64,000 bases of DNA from Morococcus cerebrosus (lineage in GTDB: Bacteria > Pseudomonadota > Gammaproteobacteria > Burkholderiales > Neisseriaceae): assembly GCF_022749515.1 (NCBI RefSeq), contig NZ_CP094242.1:2480001-2544000 (forward strand), in the 5' to 3' direction. Shown here in pieces: positions 8,883 through 18,108 of this stretch; within the stretch, counting starts at the first letter, position 1, and every line of letters begins with the position of its first letter. The notes beneath the pieces were generated by a model. It was given only the letters and a program-made list of their open reading frames with translations. It was not told the origin of the DNA and did no database searches. Position numbers and translations under genes: made by a program.

Positions 8883-9740
8883 TTATTTGGCATAAAAAGG
8901 TTGCCACAAAACATCTCCGCAATTGTTCATGAATAATATTTCTGTAGCGTATTGTTGATACGTTCTCTCTTTATTTACATTCCATCTATGCAGGCCAGGA
9001 TCTACACCAGTAAATTTAAAATAAAAATTACCTACTCCGTAATTTTGAATATTGATATTTTGGGGTATGTCATTTCCTGGAAAAATTGCTGCTCCTTCCA
9101 AATAGGTAATTAAAGCATCTTTTTTAATTATTGGTTCAGCTTCTTTTTTACTTAAAACTGTACAGCAATCAGAACCATACACATCGGCACCGTTCTTACT
9201 GGGACCTCTAAGAATCAAAGTAAAACCTTTATTGTCATATTGTTCCAAATAGTTTCTCAAATCATTTTCCTGTCTGATTTCCTTTTTGGGATATTTTGCC
9301 AGCAATGCCCCATCCATCGGGTCTTTCTCCGCCAAAAACATCCTATCCCATTGCTCGTTAGTGTAATCCTGCGGGACAAACCAGACGCTACAGGCTTTTT
9401 CGTGACGTACGCAGTCTGCTCCCGTAGAATAATCCCGTCCGCCCTGATTGGTGGTCATGTTGGCCTTATAGGCTTCTGTTTCTCCCAATAATCTACCTGC
9501 AAAACTGACCATTGCTTTCCTGTGTAATTCCTCAGGGGTGTAAAACTTCCTGTCCCGCCAGCAATAGCCTGCTCTGAGCTTTTCCCTGTATTCCTGTTCC
9601 GAAACTCCGTCAGGTTTGGGGTCTTTGGCAATCAGTTCTTTCCAGTATTGGTATTTGTCGGGTGCGGTATATTCATATATACCGAAGCCTGCTGCCGCCA
9701 ATGCAGCGATTGCCAGTAGGTATTTGTAGATTTTATTCAC
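8883..9740 (-). CDS. Candidate periplasmic immunity protein, copy adjacent to intact effector
   Basis: The 285-residue product has a short basic N-terminus and one hydrophobic helix (YLLAIAALAAAGFGIYEY) with no lipobox, so it is probably anchored in the inner membrane facing the periplasm. Several cysteines (CWRDRKF, CVRHEKACSVWF, SDCCTVL, NNCGD) fit disulfides outside the cytoplasm. It shares almost identical first ~75 residues with the gene at 10027-10896, then diverges. It sits immediately before the intact effector gene on the same strand, the usual immunity-effector order in X-T4SS loci. The family is unknown to me; the immunity role is inferred from context. Confidence 0.6.
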   Translation of the reverse strand: MNKIYKYLLAIAALAAAGFGIYEYTAPDKYQYWKELIAKDPKPDGVSEQEYREKLRAGYCWRDRKFYTPEELHRKAMVSFAGRLLGETEAYKANMTTNQGGRDYSTGADCVRHEKACSVWFVPQDYTNEQWDRMFLAEKDPMDGALLAKYPKKEIRQENDLRNYLEQYDNKGFTLILRGPSKNGADVYGSDCCTVLSKKEAEPIIKKDALITYLEGAAIFPGNDIPQNINIQNYGVGNFYFKFTGVDPGLHRWNVNKERTYQQYATEILFMNNCGDVLWQPFYAK

Positions 9741-9763
9741 TTGCTTGCCTTTAATTAATAATC

Positions 9764-9796
9764 AAGGTCGTCTGAAACTTTTCAGACGACCTTTTT
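9764..9796. repeat. Compact uptake-sequence hairpin at the effector break point
   Basis: AAGGTCGTCTGAAA and its complement are nearly back to back. The frame of the truncated effector runs into this hairpin and uses the TGA of the uptake sequence as its stop. Confidence 0.8.
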
Positions 9797-10009
9797 GCTT
9801 GTAAGAAGTTCCAATACAGCATATTGGTTTGCACCATTTTGCATATAGTCGGTTGCGTCAATATGAATAGGTTTTCGTTCGGTAGATGTCACCGCAGTAA
9901 GCATATCTTCTTTCTTTGGAAGCATTGCAGTATTCCATAAATAATGAGATAAAACTCTATCTATGGTTACTTCTGATACCCTTAATGATTTTTGCTTGTT
10001 CTCCATCAA
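9782..10009 (-). pseudogene. Truncated effector: N-terminal 75 residues only
   Basis: The product begins MMENKQKSLRVSEVTIDRVL and matches the intact effector's start over about 60 residues (shared SDVTVDRILS/SEVTIDRVLS, YLWN, KIDATDYM/HIDATDYM, NGA). Homology ends after NQYA; the last residues (VLELLTSKKVV) are new sequence reaching an uptake-sequence hairpin. The body and secretion signal are missing, so it cannot act as an exported toxin. It follows its own immunity-like gene (10027-10896) by 17 bases, so it is a remnant of a second immunity-effector pair. Confidence 0.8.
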
Positions 10010-10026
10010 CTTACTCCTTAGTTAGA

Positions 10027-10896
10027 TTAAATCTCATATACAATAGAAGGTAACCATAATATATCACCACAGTTATTCATCATCAGTATAGTTGGAAATT
10101 TTGATTGATAAGTTTTTTTCTTATCTTTTCCCCAATCAGTTTGATTCATTGGAACAACATCCCTAAAATTAAAATAGAAATTTCCAATGCCATAATCCTG
10201 GATATTAACTCCTTTTGGAATATTATTTTCAGGGAAAACAGAAGATAGCTCAAAATAACCACTCCACTCCTTACCCCCTAAGACTGGAGCTACCATCTTT
10301 TTATCTAACACTCGACAACAATCAGAACCGTAAACAGACGCACCTTCTTTACCCATCCACCTATCAATCAAAGAAAACTTCTTATTTCCATGTTCTGATA
10401 AATATCTTTCCAAATCTTTAGTCTGCTTGATTTCTTTGTCTAAATATTGCTCAAGAAATTTGAAGTCAGCCGGTCTTTTTTCTGCTAAAAATTGTTTATC
10501 CCATTGATCATTAGAATATCCCTTTGTAGAAAACCAGATGCTACAGGCTTTTTCTGCCTGATATGCTCTGCACTGTCCTCCTGTAAAACTGATTTCTCCC
10601 TGAAGTGTAGTCGAATCTGTCCGAAAGGCTTCAGCCTCTCCCAACAACCTACCTGCAAAACTGACCATTGCTTTCTTGTGTAATTCCTCAGGGGTGTAAA
10701 ACTTCCTGTCCCGCCAGCAATAGCCTGCCCTGAGTTTTTCCCTGTACTCCTGCTCCGAAACCCCGTCAGGCTTGGGGTCTTTGACAATCAGTTCTTTCCA
10801 GTATTGGTATTTATCGGGCGCAGTATATTCATATATACCGAAGCCTGCTGCCGCCAATGCAGCGATTGCCAGTAGGTATTTGTTTGTTTTCTTCAT
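10027..10896 (-). CDS. Candidate periplasmic immunity protein, orphaned paralogue
   Basis: This 289-residue paralogue of 8883-9740 has the same N-terminal anchor (YLLAIAALAAAGFGIYEY) and cysteine landmarks (CWRDRKF, ACSIWF, SDCCRVL, NNCGD). Residues up to ~75 are almost identical, and the remainder differs at roughly half the positions, as if specificity diversified while the anchor was kept or gene-converted. Its partner effector is the truncated frame just downstream, so it may now be an orphan that protects against a related toxin from neighbours. It lies between VirD4 and that remnant on the same strand. Confidence 0.6.
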   Translation of the reverse strand: MKKTNKYLLAIAALAAAGFGIYEYTAPDKYQYWKELIVKDPKPDGVSEQEYREKLRAGYCWRDRKFYTPEELHKKAMVSFAGRLLGEAEAFRTDSTTLQGEISFTGGQCRAYQAEKACSIWFSTKGYSNDQWDKQFLAEKRPADFKFLEQYLDKEIKQTKDLERYLSEHGNKKFSLIDRWMGKEGASVYGSDCCRVLDKKMVAPVLGGKEWSGYFELSSVFPENNIPKGVNIQDYGIGNFYFNFRDVVPMNQTDWGKDKKKTYQSKFPTILMMNNCGDILWLPSIVYEI

Positions 10897-10918
10897 AAAC
10901 TACTCCTTTCTATAGATA

Positions 10919-10960
10919 GATCGTTTGAAAATCAAATCCTAACCCGTTTTCAGACGACCT
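10919..10960 (-). terminator. Degenerate uptake-sequence hairpin after virD4
   Basis: AGATCGTTTGAAAA (two changes from the local uptake sequence) pairs with TTTTCAGACGACCT. It may weakly separate virD4 from the immunity gene; the second arm is intact and the first is decayed. Confidence 0.5.
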
Positions 10961-10968
10961 TACTTTAC

Positions 10969-12666
10969 TTATTGCTGCCCGCCTTTCAACGAAGCCACCT
11001 TCACCGCCCCTTTCAGCCGCTTGGTAAACATTCCATCCTGATAGTAGCGAATCTTATTCACCTTCGCCGGATGTGCCATGCCTTCGTAAATGATGATTTC
11101 GCTTTCCTGACTCATTCCTTTCAATTCCTGCGGCAGCATCAGCGCGCGGCGCTCTTCGCTTTCCGAAACGCTGCGTTCGCGTCCGCGGCTGACGTTCCTC
11201 CTTTTCACCGTGGTATAGCCCAGCATTTCCGAGTATTCGTTCGCATCCTGCTGCTCCCGCGGGGTATAGATGATTTGTAGAGCGTGGTTGGTGATGATCG
11301 TGCGGGCGTATTCTTTGCCGTAAACGGCATCCAGTTGGGCGACGGATTGGATAATCGGAAACAGGCGGATGTTGTAGCCCGCCATGTAGCTGACGGAATG
11401 GGCGATGATTTCTACTTTGCCAATGCTGGTAAATTCGTCCATCAGCAGCAGGCACTGGTGTTGCAGATCAGGATTATCCTGCGGTAACTCTTTGGTGTTT
11501 TGGTTGATCAGTTGAGAGAAGAACAGGTTGACGATGATCCTCGATTCGGCAAGTTTATTGGGCAGGATGCCGATATAGACGGTCATTTTCTTTTTACGCA
11601 CGTCGGTCAGCAGGAAATCGTCGGCGGAAGTTGCGGCGTCAATGACGGGGTTGATCCACGGGTTGAGGGGTTCTTTAAACGTACCCATGATGGAGCCGAA
11701 GGTTTCCTTCTCTTGGGAGATTAAACCGGAAAAAGCAGTTTTGGCAGCTTCACTCAGGAAAGGTTCTTGAGACAGGGAAGTAAAGTATTCTTTGAGTTCG
11801 GTACCGTTGCCTGAAGAGAGACGGTAGATTTTTCCCAGAGTACATGGGGGGTGTTCGTTGGACAATAACCCGTTGCTTGCATTTTTTCGGTATGCATGTT
11901 TATCAAACAGATATAACGAAAACGCCAAAAACGCATTCCTTGCCTGCGCCACCCAGAACTTGTCCCGGCTGTCTCCGTCCGGATACAGCATCGCCGCTAT
12001 CGACATCAAATCCGATACCCGCTGGTCGGGATCGGAAGAAACATAGGTAAACGGATTCCAGCGGTGCGTCCTACCGTCTTCGGCAAAGGGGTTGAACAGA
12101 TAGACTTCCTGACCCAATACCTCTTTGCGGTAGCCGCTGGTCAGGTTGAAGTTTTCCTGTTTGATATCCAAAACTACGACCGAACTTTTGTAACTCAACA
12201 GGTTCGGTATCACGATACCGACACCTTTACCCGAGCGGGTCGGTGCCGCCAGCAGTGCAAACTGCTGGCCGCTGTAATGCAACAGCTTGCCGTTGTATTT
12301 GCCGACGACTAACGATGTATCGGATTGCTTGAAAAAGCCTGCCTTTACCAGGTCCGACATTCCTGAAAACCTTGCTTCTCCGTGCAGGCTGGGGGAAGCT
12401 GTCCTCCATATTGGAACGAGGCTGAACAGGTAGGCCAGCAGCGGCAGACCGAAGCCGGCTATACCTGATGTCTTAATTTGTAAAGAATACGCTGCAACCC
12501 GAGGAAGATGCAGCGTATTGAAATATTTGAACCATGTCGTCAGTACCAGCGGGGTTTTGTCCAGTCCCAGCCATTGCAGTAAGATAAAGCCGGAAAGGTA
12601 GCTGCCGGCAACCAAGGAAAGCAGCAATAAAATTGCCGTAATGATGAATTTGTTGCGTAGGGTCAT
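10969..12666 (-). CDS. virD4: VirD4/TraG-type type IV secretion coupling protein
   Basis: VirD4 is the inner-membrane ATPase that recruits effectors to a type IV secretion channel; in X-T4SSs its all-alpha domain binds XVIPCD tails. The 565-residue product has two N-terminal membrane segments (about 8-30 and 68-85), the HGEARFS entry motif, Walker A APTRSGKG (141-148), an all-alpha insert (~200-330) and Walker B LLLMDE (406-411) followed by FTSIGK. Length is normal. A purine-rich site precedes the start. No virB, relaxase or pilus gene is present in the window, so its channel must be encoded elsewhere or be lost. It heads the row of immunity and effector genes. Confidence 0.9.
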   Translation of the reverse strand: MTLRNKFIITAILLLLSLVAGSYLSGFILLQWLGLDKTPLVLTTWFKYFNTLHLPRVAAYSLQIKTSGIAGFGLPLLAYLFSLVPIWRTASPSLHGEARFSGMSDLVKAGFFKQSDTSLVVGKYNGKLLHYSGQQFALLAAPTRSGKGVGIVIPNLLSYKSSVVVLDIKQENFNLTSGYRKEVLGQEVYLFNPFAEDGRTHRWNPFTYVSSDPDQRVSDLMSIAAMLYPDGDSRDKFWVAQARNAFLAFSLYLFDKHAYRKNASNGLLSNEHPPCTLGKIYRLSSGNGTELKEYFTSLSQEPFLSEAAKTAFSGLISQEKETFGSIMGTFKEPLNPWINPVIDAATSADDFLLTDVRKKKMTVYIGILPNKLAESRIIVNLFFSQLINQNTKELPQDNPDLQHQCLLLMDEFTSIGKVEIIAHSVSYMAGYNIRLFPIIQSVAQLDAVYGKEYARTIITNHALQIIYTPREQQDANEYSEMLGYTTVKRRNVSRGRERSVSESEERRALMLPQELKGMSQESEIIIYEGMAHPAKVNKIRYYQDGMFTKRLKGAVKVASLKGGQQ

Positions 12667-12733
12667 TTTTATATGCCTCTTAACTTTAGATGATTAAATC
12701 GGTTTTAGAAATCAATAAGCAATCTTTAGCAGT

Positions 12734-12770
12734 AAAGGTCGTCTGAAAAAGCTTTCAGACGACCTTTTTT
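12734..12770 (-). terminator. Uptake-sequence terminator after murA
   Basis: AAAGGTCGTCTGAAA and its complement with T6 lie 13 bases past the murA stop, before the virD4 start. Confidence 0.85.
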
Positions 12771-12782
12771 ATACAAGGGTTC

Positions 12783-14036
12783 TTAACCGCGTACCCGCTC
12801 GATTTTCGCGCCGACTTTGCCGAGTTTTTTCTCGATGTGTTCGTAGCCGCGGTCGAGGTGGTAGATGCGTTCGACGATGGTTTCGCCGCCGGCGACCAAG
12901 CCTGCCATGACGAGGCTGGCGGAGGCGCGCAGGTCGGTCGCCATCACGACGGCGCCGGAGAGTTTTTCCACGCCTTTGACGAAGGCGGTGTTGCCTTCGG
13001 TGGTGATGTTCGCGCCCATGCGGTTGAGTTCGGGAACGTGCATGAAGCGGTTTTCAAAGATGGTTTCGACCACGCGGCTGTCGCCTTCGGCAACGGCGTT
13101 CATCGCCATAAACTGCGCCTGCATGTCGGTCGGGAAGCCGGGGTGGACGACGGTGCGGATGTCCACTGCTTTGGGACGCTGCTGCATGTCGATGGAAATC
13201 CAGTCGTCGCCCGCTTCGATGATGGCGCCCGCTTCGACGAGTTTGTCCAATACGGCTTCCATGGTTTTGGGAGCGGCGTTGCGCAGGACGACTTTGCCGC
13301 CGGTCATGGCGACGGCGCAGAGGAAGGTGCCGGCTTCGATGCGGTCGGGTACGACGCTGTGTTCGCAGCCGTGCAGCTCTTTTACGCCTTCGACGGTCAT
13401 GGTTGATGTGCCGATGCCGCTGATTTTCGCGCCCATTTTGACGAGGCATTCCGCCAAATCGACGACTTCGGGTTCGATGGCGCAGTTTTCGAGGATGGTC
13501 GTGCCTTCGGCGAGGGTTGCCGCCATCAGCAGGTTTTCCGTACCGCCGACGGTAACGACGTCCATGACGACACGCGTGCCTTTCAGACGGCCTTTGGCTT
13601 TGACGTAGCCGTGTTCGATGGTGATTTTCGCACCCATGGTTTCGAGGCCTTTGAGGTGCTGGTCGACGGGGCGCGAACCGATGGCGCAGCCGCCGGGCAG
13701 GCTGACTTGGGCTTCGCCGAAACGTGCCAGCGTCGGGCCGAGCACGAGGATGGAGGCGCGCATGGTTTTCACCAGTTCGTAGGGGGCGCAGGTGTTGTTG
13801 ACGGTGCCGCCGTTGATTTCGAATTCGTGAATGTTGTCGGTCAAAACGCGCGCGCCCATGCCTTGCAGCAGTTTTTGGGTGGTTTTGACGTCGGCGAGCA
13901 TGGGTACGTTTTTCAGGCGCAGGGTGCCGGAGGTCAAGAGTCCGGCGCACATCAGCGGCAGGGCGGCGTTTTTTGCGCCGGATACGGTGATTTCGCCGTT
14001 GAGCGGGCCGTTGGCGGTGATTTTGAGTTTGTCCAC
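12783..14036 (-). CDS. murA: UDP-N-acetylglucosamine 1-carboxyvinyltransferase
   Basis: MurA transfers enolpyruvate from PEP to UDP-GlcNAc, the first committed step of peptidoglycan synthesis, in the cytoplasm; fosfomycin alkylates its active-site Cys. The 417-residue product starts [20 protein letters not shown] with the conserved KNAALP (Lys22) and has Cys117 in [15 protein letters not shown], plus the terminal [10 protein letters not shown]. It is full length and the catalytic Cys is present, so no intrinsic Cys-to-Asp fosfomycin resistance is indicated. It stands alone with its own terminator. Confidence 0.97.
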   Translation of the reverse strand: MDKLKITANGPLNGEITVSGAKNAALPLMCAGLLTSGTLRLKNVPMLADVKTTQKLLQGMGARVLTDNIHEFEINGGTVNNTCAPYELVKTMRASILVLGPTLARFGEAQVSLPGGCAIGSRPVDQHLKGLETMGAKITIEHGYVKAKGRLKGTRVVMDVVTVGGTENLLMAATLAEGTTILENCAIEPEVVDLAECLVKMGAKISGIGTSTMTVEGVKELHGCEHSVVPDRIEAGTFLCAVAMTGGKVVLRNAAPKTMEAVLDKLVEAGAIIEAGDDWISIDMQQRPKAVDIRTVVHPGFPTDMQAQFMAMNAVAEGDSRVVETIFENRFMHVPELNRMGANITTEGNTAFVKGVEKLSGAVVMATDLRASASLVMAGLVAGGETIVERIYHLDRGYEHIEKKLGKVGAKIERVRG

Positions 14037-14189
14037 AGTGTTTCTTTCGTTGTTAAGACAAGTCCCGTCGGCGGCTGCCGGCAGGACGGGATTCGTTTAG
14101 ATTCGGAATTATAAGGGATTTTGACGGTTTTTGCGGGTGTGTGGGGAGAATTCTTCCGAAGGGTGTTTACAGGGTATGAATGGTCGGAA

Positions 14190-14252
14190 GGGTCGTCTGA
14201 ACATATCGGGTGCAACCTTGCGATGTCTGTTTCTACGTTTTCAGACGACCTG
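14190..14252 (-). terminator. Uptake-sequence hairpin overlapping the GNAT stop codon
   Basis: Two inverted uptake sequences are separated by ~36 bases. The first arm on the reverse strand contains the acetyltransferase's last codons and its TGA. Confidence 0.7.
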
Positions 14253-14705
14253 TAAATCCAGTTTCATCACGGAGACGGTTTCGCCGTTGTGCCATTGCGT
14301 CGCAATTTCCCGCCAGCCGTATTTGGCATAAACCGCCTGTACGTCGGGCGTATAGAGGTAAAGGGCGGGCAGGCGTAAGGAGCGGGCGGTTTTTAGACAA
14401 TGGGCGATGAGCGCGTGTCCGATGCCTTTGCCTCGATATTCGGGCAGGACGAATACGTCGCCCAGCCAGTATTCGTATTGCGGAAATTCTTCCATGTCGA
14501 AGCGTTTGAGCGCGGCGGAACCGAGCAGCTGTCCGTCTTCCGAAACTGCGGCAAAGGCGAGTGGCAAACCATCCCCGTCCAGACATTTTCGGTAATAGAC
14601 ACGAATTTTTTCAAGCGACGACCACGGGGCGAAGTCGTGCCATTCTTGGTAGAGCGCACGGGTAAGCGGCTCGATGTGGCAGGCTTGCAATGAAGTGATG
14701 TTCAT
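14241..14705 (-). CDS. GNAT-family N-acetyltransferase
   Basis: This is a 154-residue single-domain GNAT protein that uses acetyl-CoA; the acceptor is unknown. Motif A is clear (DVFVLPEYRGKGIGHALI), with the pyrophosphate loop R-G-K-G-I-G, preceded by the beta-bulge strand LLGSAALKRFD and followed by LYLYTPDVQAVYAKYGWRE, the usual C-terminal helix. The gene ends inside an uptake sequence, which supplies the codons Gln-Val-Val-stop. Uncertain acceptor; likely a small molecule given the lack of other domains. Confidence 0.87.
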   Translation of the reverse strand: MNITSLQACHIEPLTRALYQEWHDFAPWSSLEKIRVYYRKCLDGDGLPLAFAAVSEDGQLLGSAALKRFDMEEFPQYEYWLGDVFVLPEYRGKGIGHALIAHCLKTARSLRLPALYLYTPDVQAVYAKYGWREIATQWHNGETVSVMKLDLQVV

Positions 14706-14751
14706 GACGCGTTATCGTGTAGAAAGGTCGTCTGAAAGATTATGCCGAAAT

Positions 14752-14961
14752 TTATAAACCACGGGATAGCGAACGGGATGGGGCTGGTTTTTCTGCCGGA
14801 GCCAATTGTTTGATGATTATTTCTAAATCAATGTCTTGTGACGAATTGAGCTCAAGCGGATATTTTAAACGCATATAATTAATAATACTGTTGAATGAAA
14901 GTCCTGCTTTATTTAAAGTCTTTATTTCCTCAATAATATGTAAAGGTAGCTGATGCATCAT
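14752..14961 (-). CDS. Small hypothetical protein (69 aa)
   Basis: I do not recognise this protein. It is probably real because AAAGGAG lies four to five bases before ATG 14961. The sequence is soluble with helix-forming stretches (LHIIEEIKTLNKAGLSFNSIINYMRLKYPLEL) that could be a small DNA-binding-like bundle, and a basic Arg/Ser tail. It is AT-richer than its neighbours. The ~200 bp to its right contain no gene. Confidence 0.5.
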   Translation of the reverse strand: MMHQLPLHIIEEIKTLNKAGLSFNSIINYMRLKYPLELNSSQDIDLEIIIKQLAPAEKPAPSRSLSRGL

Positions 14962-15144
14962 TTTTCTCCTTTGGATTTTATCTATTGGGCAAATTCTTAG
15001 TTTAGACTGTTTTTAAGCAAACCGTCGTAAAATGAAGGCGGTAAAAACCAGATACAAGCAATTATCCCAATTCATATTTTTATTTTTACATATGTAGGAA
15101 TAATCAAATTTGAATTTCTTGTTATTGTACCCTCCAAATGCAAG

Positions 15145-15189
15145 AAAGGGTCGTCTGAAAACCAATATTCAAAGTTTTCAGACGACCCC
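15145..15189 (-). terminator. Uptake-sequence terminator
   Basis: An inverted uptake-sequence pair begins nine bases beyond the stop of the periplasmic protein gene. Confidence 0.8.
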
Positions 15190-15197
15190 GTCCATCC

Positions 15198-15728
15198 TTA
15201 TCTGCCATCCTTCTGACGGATGAAGGCATCGGCTTTGGCGCGGCGTTCGGTTTCTTCGGCAACGGTTTGACGCAGCAATTCATCAACGGGGATACCTCGG
15301 CGCGGCGCTTCTTCTTCCGCATACTGTTTTATCTTACTGTCCATATACGCCTCTACTTGGCGGCGCAAACGGTCACGTTCTTCACGGCTTTCCGCGCACA
15401 GGCGCTTCAACTCCTTATCTTCGAGATGGTGAAAGCTTTGTTTTTTGAATTCCTTCTCCAGTCTCGAATATTGTCGGCACTGATCGACTTTCGGATGGCT
15501 AAACAACAAAGCCATAGACAAAAAGTTGAAATATTCGGAGGCCTCTTTATTGTCCCGATAACAAAGCGAACCGTTCGCCAAAGTATTGGTATCTTCAAAC
15601 AATTGCTGACACTCAGCGGCAAGCTTTTTATCTGCCGCAGGATCGGATGGCGCACCGGTTTGATTTTGTGCGGCGGCAGAAGCGGACAAACCGGCGAGCA
15701 GCAAAGAAAATACAAAGGCTTTTTTCAT
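15198..15728 (-). CDS. Exported charged helical protein of unknown function
   Basis: The 176-residue product has a classical signal peptide (MKKAFVFSLLLAGLSASAAA) and is therefore periplasmic. The mature part contains three or more Cys and a long charged helical segment rich in Glu/Arg/Lys (DKELKRLCAESREERDRLRR, then KIKQYAEEEAPRR). I do not recognise a family. The start at 15728 is favoured over an upstream codon at 15773 because AAGGA precedes it and the signal peptide begins there. It lies downstream of the metG terminator on the same strand. Confidence 0.7.
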   Translation of the reverse strand: MKKAFVFSLLLAGLSASAAAQNQTGAPSDPAADKKLAAECQQLFEDTNTLANGSLCYRDNKEASEYFNFLSMALLFSHPKVDQCRQYSRLEKEFKKQSFHHLEDKELKRLCAESREERDRLRRQVEAYMDSKIKQYAEEEAPRRGIPVDELLRQTVAEETERRAKADAFIRQKDGR

Positions 15729-15753
15729 CAGTTTTTCCTTGGTTTTAAGATAC

Positions 15754-15802
15754 AAAAAAAGCTGTCCGAACATCTTGCATGATGGTTTCAGACAGCTTTT
15801 TT
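15754..15802 (-). terminator. metG terminator with a variant uptake-like stem
   Basis: On the reverse strand, AAAAAAGCTGTCTGAAAC pairs with GTTCGGACAGCTTTTTTT around a loop. The stem carries GCTGTCTGAA rather than the local GGTCGTCTGAA, so it looks like a drifted or foreign uptake sequence kept as a terminator. Confidence 0.75.
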
Positions 15803-15809
15803 CAGCGTT

Positions 15810-17864
15810 TTAGCCCACTTTATCCCCGGGCTGCGCGCCGGCATCGACATCGAGCAGCTTCAGTTTCCCGTCTGCCGTGGCGGCGGAGAGGATCATGCCT
15901 TCGGATACGCCGAATTTTGCCATTTTGCGCGGGGCGAAGTTGGCGACGGCGATGACCATGCGGCCGTTCAATTCGGCGGGGTTGGGATAAGACGCGGCGA
16001 TGCCGGAGAAGATGATGCGTTTTTCAAAACCGAAATCGAGGTCGAATTTTAAGAGTTTGGTGCTGCCTTCGACGGCTTCGCAGTTCAATACTTTGGCTAC
16101 GCGCATGTCGATTTTCATGAAGTCGTCGAAGCTCGCTTGTTCGGCGACTTTTTCGTATTTGCTGTCTTCAACAGGCGCAGGGGTCGTCTGAATGCTTTGT
16201 TTGTTGGCTTCGACTAAATCGTCCACTTGTTTTTGCTCCACTCGTTGCATTAAATGTTCGTATTTGTTGATGGCGTGTTCGCCTAGGGTTTCACGCGTGT
16301 TCGCCCAGGTAATCGCGTCCAGATTGAGGAAACGCGCGGCGTTGGCGGCGGTTTGCGGCAATACGGGGGCGAGGTAGGCGGTCAGCATGGTGAAGGCGTT
16401 GATGAGTTCGCTGCATACTTCGTGCAGGCGTGCGTCTTGACCTTCCTGCTTGGCGAGTTCCCACGGTTTGTTGGCATCGACGTATTCGTTCACGGCGTCT
16501 GCCAATGCCATGATGTCGCGCAGGGCGCGGGCGTATTCGCGGTTTTCGTATTGCTCGGCGATGGTGTCGCTTTCGGCAGCGAGTTTTGCCAGCAATGCGC
16601 TGCCTGAAACGTCTTTCAGACGACCTTCAAAGTGTTTGGCGATGAAACCTGACGCGCGGGCGGCGATGTTGACGTATTTGCCGACGAGATCGCTGTTGAC
16701 GCGGCTGATAAAGTCTTGCAGGTTCAAATCGATGTCTTCGATTTTGCTGTTGAGTTTGGCGGCGATGTAGTAGCGCATCCACTCGGGGTTCAGGCCTTGT
16801 TCCAGATAGGATTTGGCGGTGATGAAGGTACCGCGCGATTTGGACATTTTTTGTCCGTCCACGGTCAGGAAACCGTGTGCATACACGCCGGTCGGGGCGC
16901 GGTGGCCGGAGAAATGCAGCATGGCGGGCCAGAACAGGGCGTGGAAATAGAGGATGTCTTTGCCGATGAAATGGTACATCTCGGTTTGGCTGTCGGCTTT
17001 GAAGTATTCGTCGAAATCGACGCCGATGCGGTCGCACAGGTTTTTAAACGACGCCATGTAGCCGACGGGCGCGTCCAGCCAGACGTAGAAGTATTTGCCC
17101 GGCGCGTCGGGGATTTCGAAACCGAAATACGGCGCGTCGCGGGAAATGTCCCAGTCGGACAGGGTGGTTTCTTCGCCTTCGCCCAGCCATTCTTTCATTT
17201 TGTTGAGGGCTTCGGGTTGCAGATGGGGCTTGCCGTCGTGCGGGTTGTTGCCGGAAGTCCATGCTTTCAAGAAGTCGGCGCATTCACCCAGTTTGAAGAA
17301 GAAGTGTTCGGATTCGCGCAATTCGGGTTTGGCACCGGAAACGGCGGAATACGGGTTGATCAGTTCGGTCGGGGAATAGGTCGTGCCGCAGACTTCGCAG
17401 TTGTCGCCGTATTGGTCTTGGGCGTGGCATTTGGGGCATTCGCCTTTGACGAAGCGGTCGGGCAGGAACATTTGTTTTTCGGGGTCGAAAAGCTGCTCGA
17501 TGACGCGGCTCTCAATCTTGCCGTTGGCTTTCAGCGCGCGGTAAATGTCTTGGGAAAACTGTTTGTTTTCAGGGGAATGGGTGCTGTAATAATTGTCGTA
17601 GCCGATGAAAAAGCCGGTGAAGTCGGCGAGGTGTTCTTCGCGCACTTTGGCAATCATGTCTTCAGGCGCGATGCCTTGTTTTTGCGCAGCCAGCATCACG
17701 GGCGTGCCGTGGGTGTCGTCGGCGCAGCAGTAGTGGCACTCGTGGCCGCGCAATTTTTGAAAGCGCACCCAAACGTCGGTTTGGATGTGTTCGACCATGT
17801 GGCCGAGGTGGATGCTGCCGTTGGCATAGGGCAGCGCGGAGGTAACGAGGATTTTGCGTGTCAT
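15810..17864 (-). CDS. metG: Methionyl-tRNA synthetase
   Basis: MetG charges tRNA-Met. The 684-residue product has the class I HIGH-type signature HLGHM (19-23), the zinc knuckle Cys143/Cys146/Cys156/Cys159 (CPKC and CEVC), KMSKS (339-343), an anticodon-binding helical domain, and a C-terminal OB-fold tRNA-binding domain (from about 575: [20 protein letters not shown]) that drives dimerisation. This is the normal long E. coli-type form. An uptake sequence lies in the reading frame near 16180. It is divergent from the OPT transporter. Confidence 0.97.
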   Translation of the reverse strand: MTRKILVTSALPYANGSIHLGHMVEHIQTDVWVRFQKLRGHECHYCCADDTHGTPVMLAAQKQGIAPEDMIAKVREEHLADFTGFFIGYDNYYSTHSPENKQFSQDIYRALKANGKIESRVIEQLFDPEKQMFLPDRFVKGECPKCHAQDQYGDNCEVCGTTYSPTELINPYSAVSGAKPELRESEHFFFKLGECADFLKAWTSGNNPHDGKPHLQPEALNKMKEWLGEGEETTLSDWDISRDAPYFGFEIPDAPGKYFYVWLDAPVGYMASFKNLCDRIGVDFDEYFKADSQTEMYHFIGKDILYFHALFWPAMLHFSGHRAPTGVYAHGFLTVDGQKMSKSRGTFITAKSYLEQGLNPEWMRYYIAAKLNSKIEDIDLNLQDFISRVNSDLVGKYVNIAARASGFIAKHFEGRLKDVSGSALLAKLAAESDTIAEQYENREYARALRDIMALADAVNEYVDANKPWELAKQEGQDARLHEVCSELINAFTMLTAYLAPVLPQTAANAARFLNLDAITWANTRETLGEHAINKYEHLMQRVEQKQVDDLVEANKQSIQTTPAPVEDSKYEKVAEQASFDDFMKIDMRVAKVLNCEAVEGSTKLLKFDLDFGFEKRIIFSGIAASYPNPAELNGRMVIAVANFAPRKMAKFGVSEGMILSAATADGKLKLLDVDAGAQPGDKVG

Positions 17865-17934
17865 GGTTTATGCTTAGGAAAACAATGGATAAAGATGGGG
17901 AATTATACCGTAAATCGTGCGGGCGAGACGGGGG

Positions 17935-17978
17935 AAAGGTCGTCTGAAAAGGGGATTTAAGGTTTCAGACGACCTTTT
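17935..17978. repeat. Uptake-sequence hairpin in a divergent promoter region
   Basis: An inverted uptake-sequence pair lies between the divergent metG and OPT genes, not at a gene end. The remaining ~130 bp to the OPT start include TTGCATATTC-type AT-rich sequence, but no promoter is assigned with confidence. Confidence 0.75.
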
Positions 17979-18108
17979 GCCTTTCCGTTTTCTTTGCATA
18001 TTCTTTGTCTAACTTGACATTTCCTTGCTGTCGCAACACCATAAAGGCAGATTCGGCAGCCGGTTCGAGTCTGCCGTACGTTTTTTCTTAACAGAAAGGC
18101 TATCTACG

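Noticed and set aside
12837..13950. Several long frames overlapping murA
   Set aside because: They are high-GC shadow frames on either strand; murA has complete family motifs.
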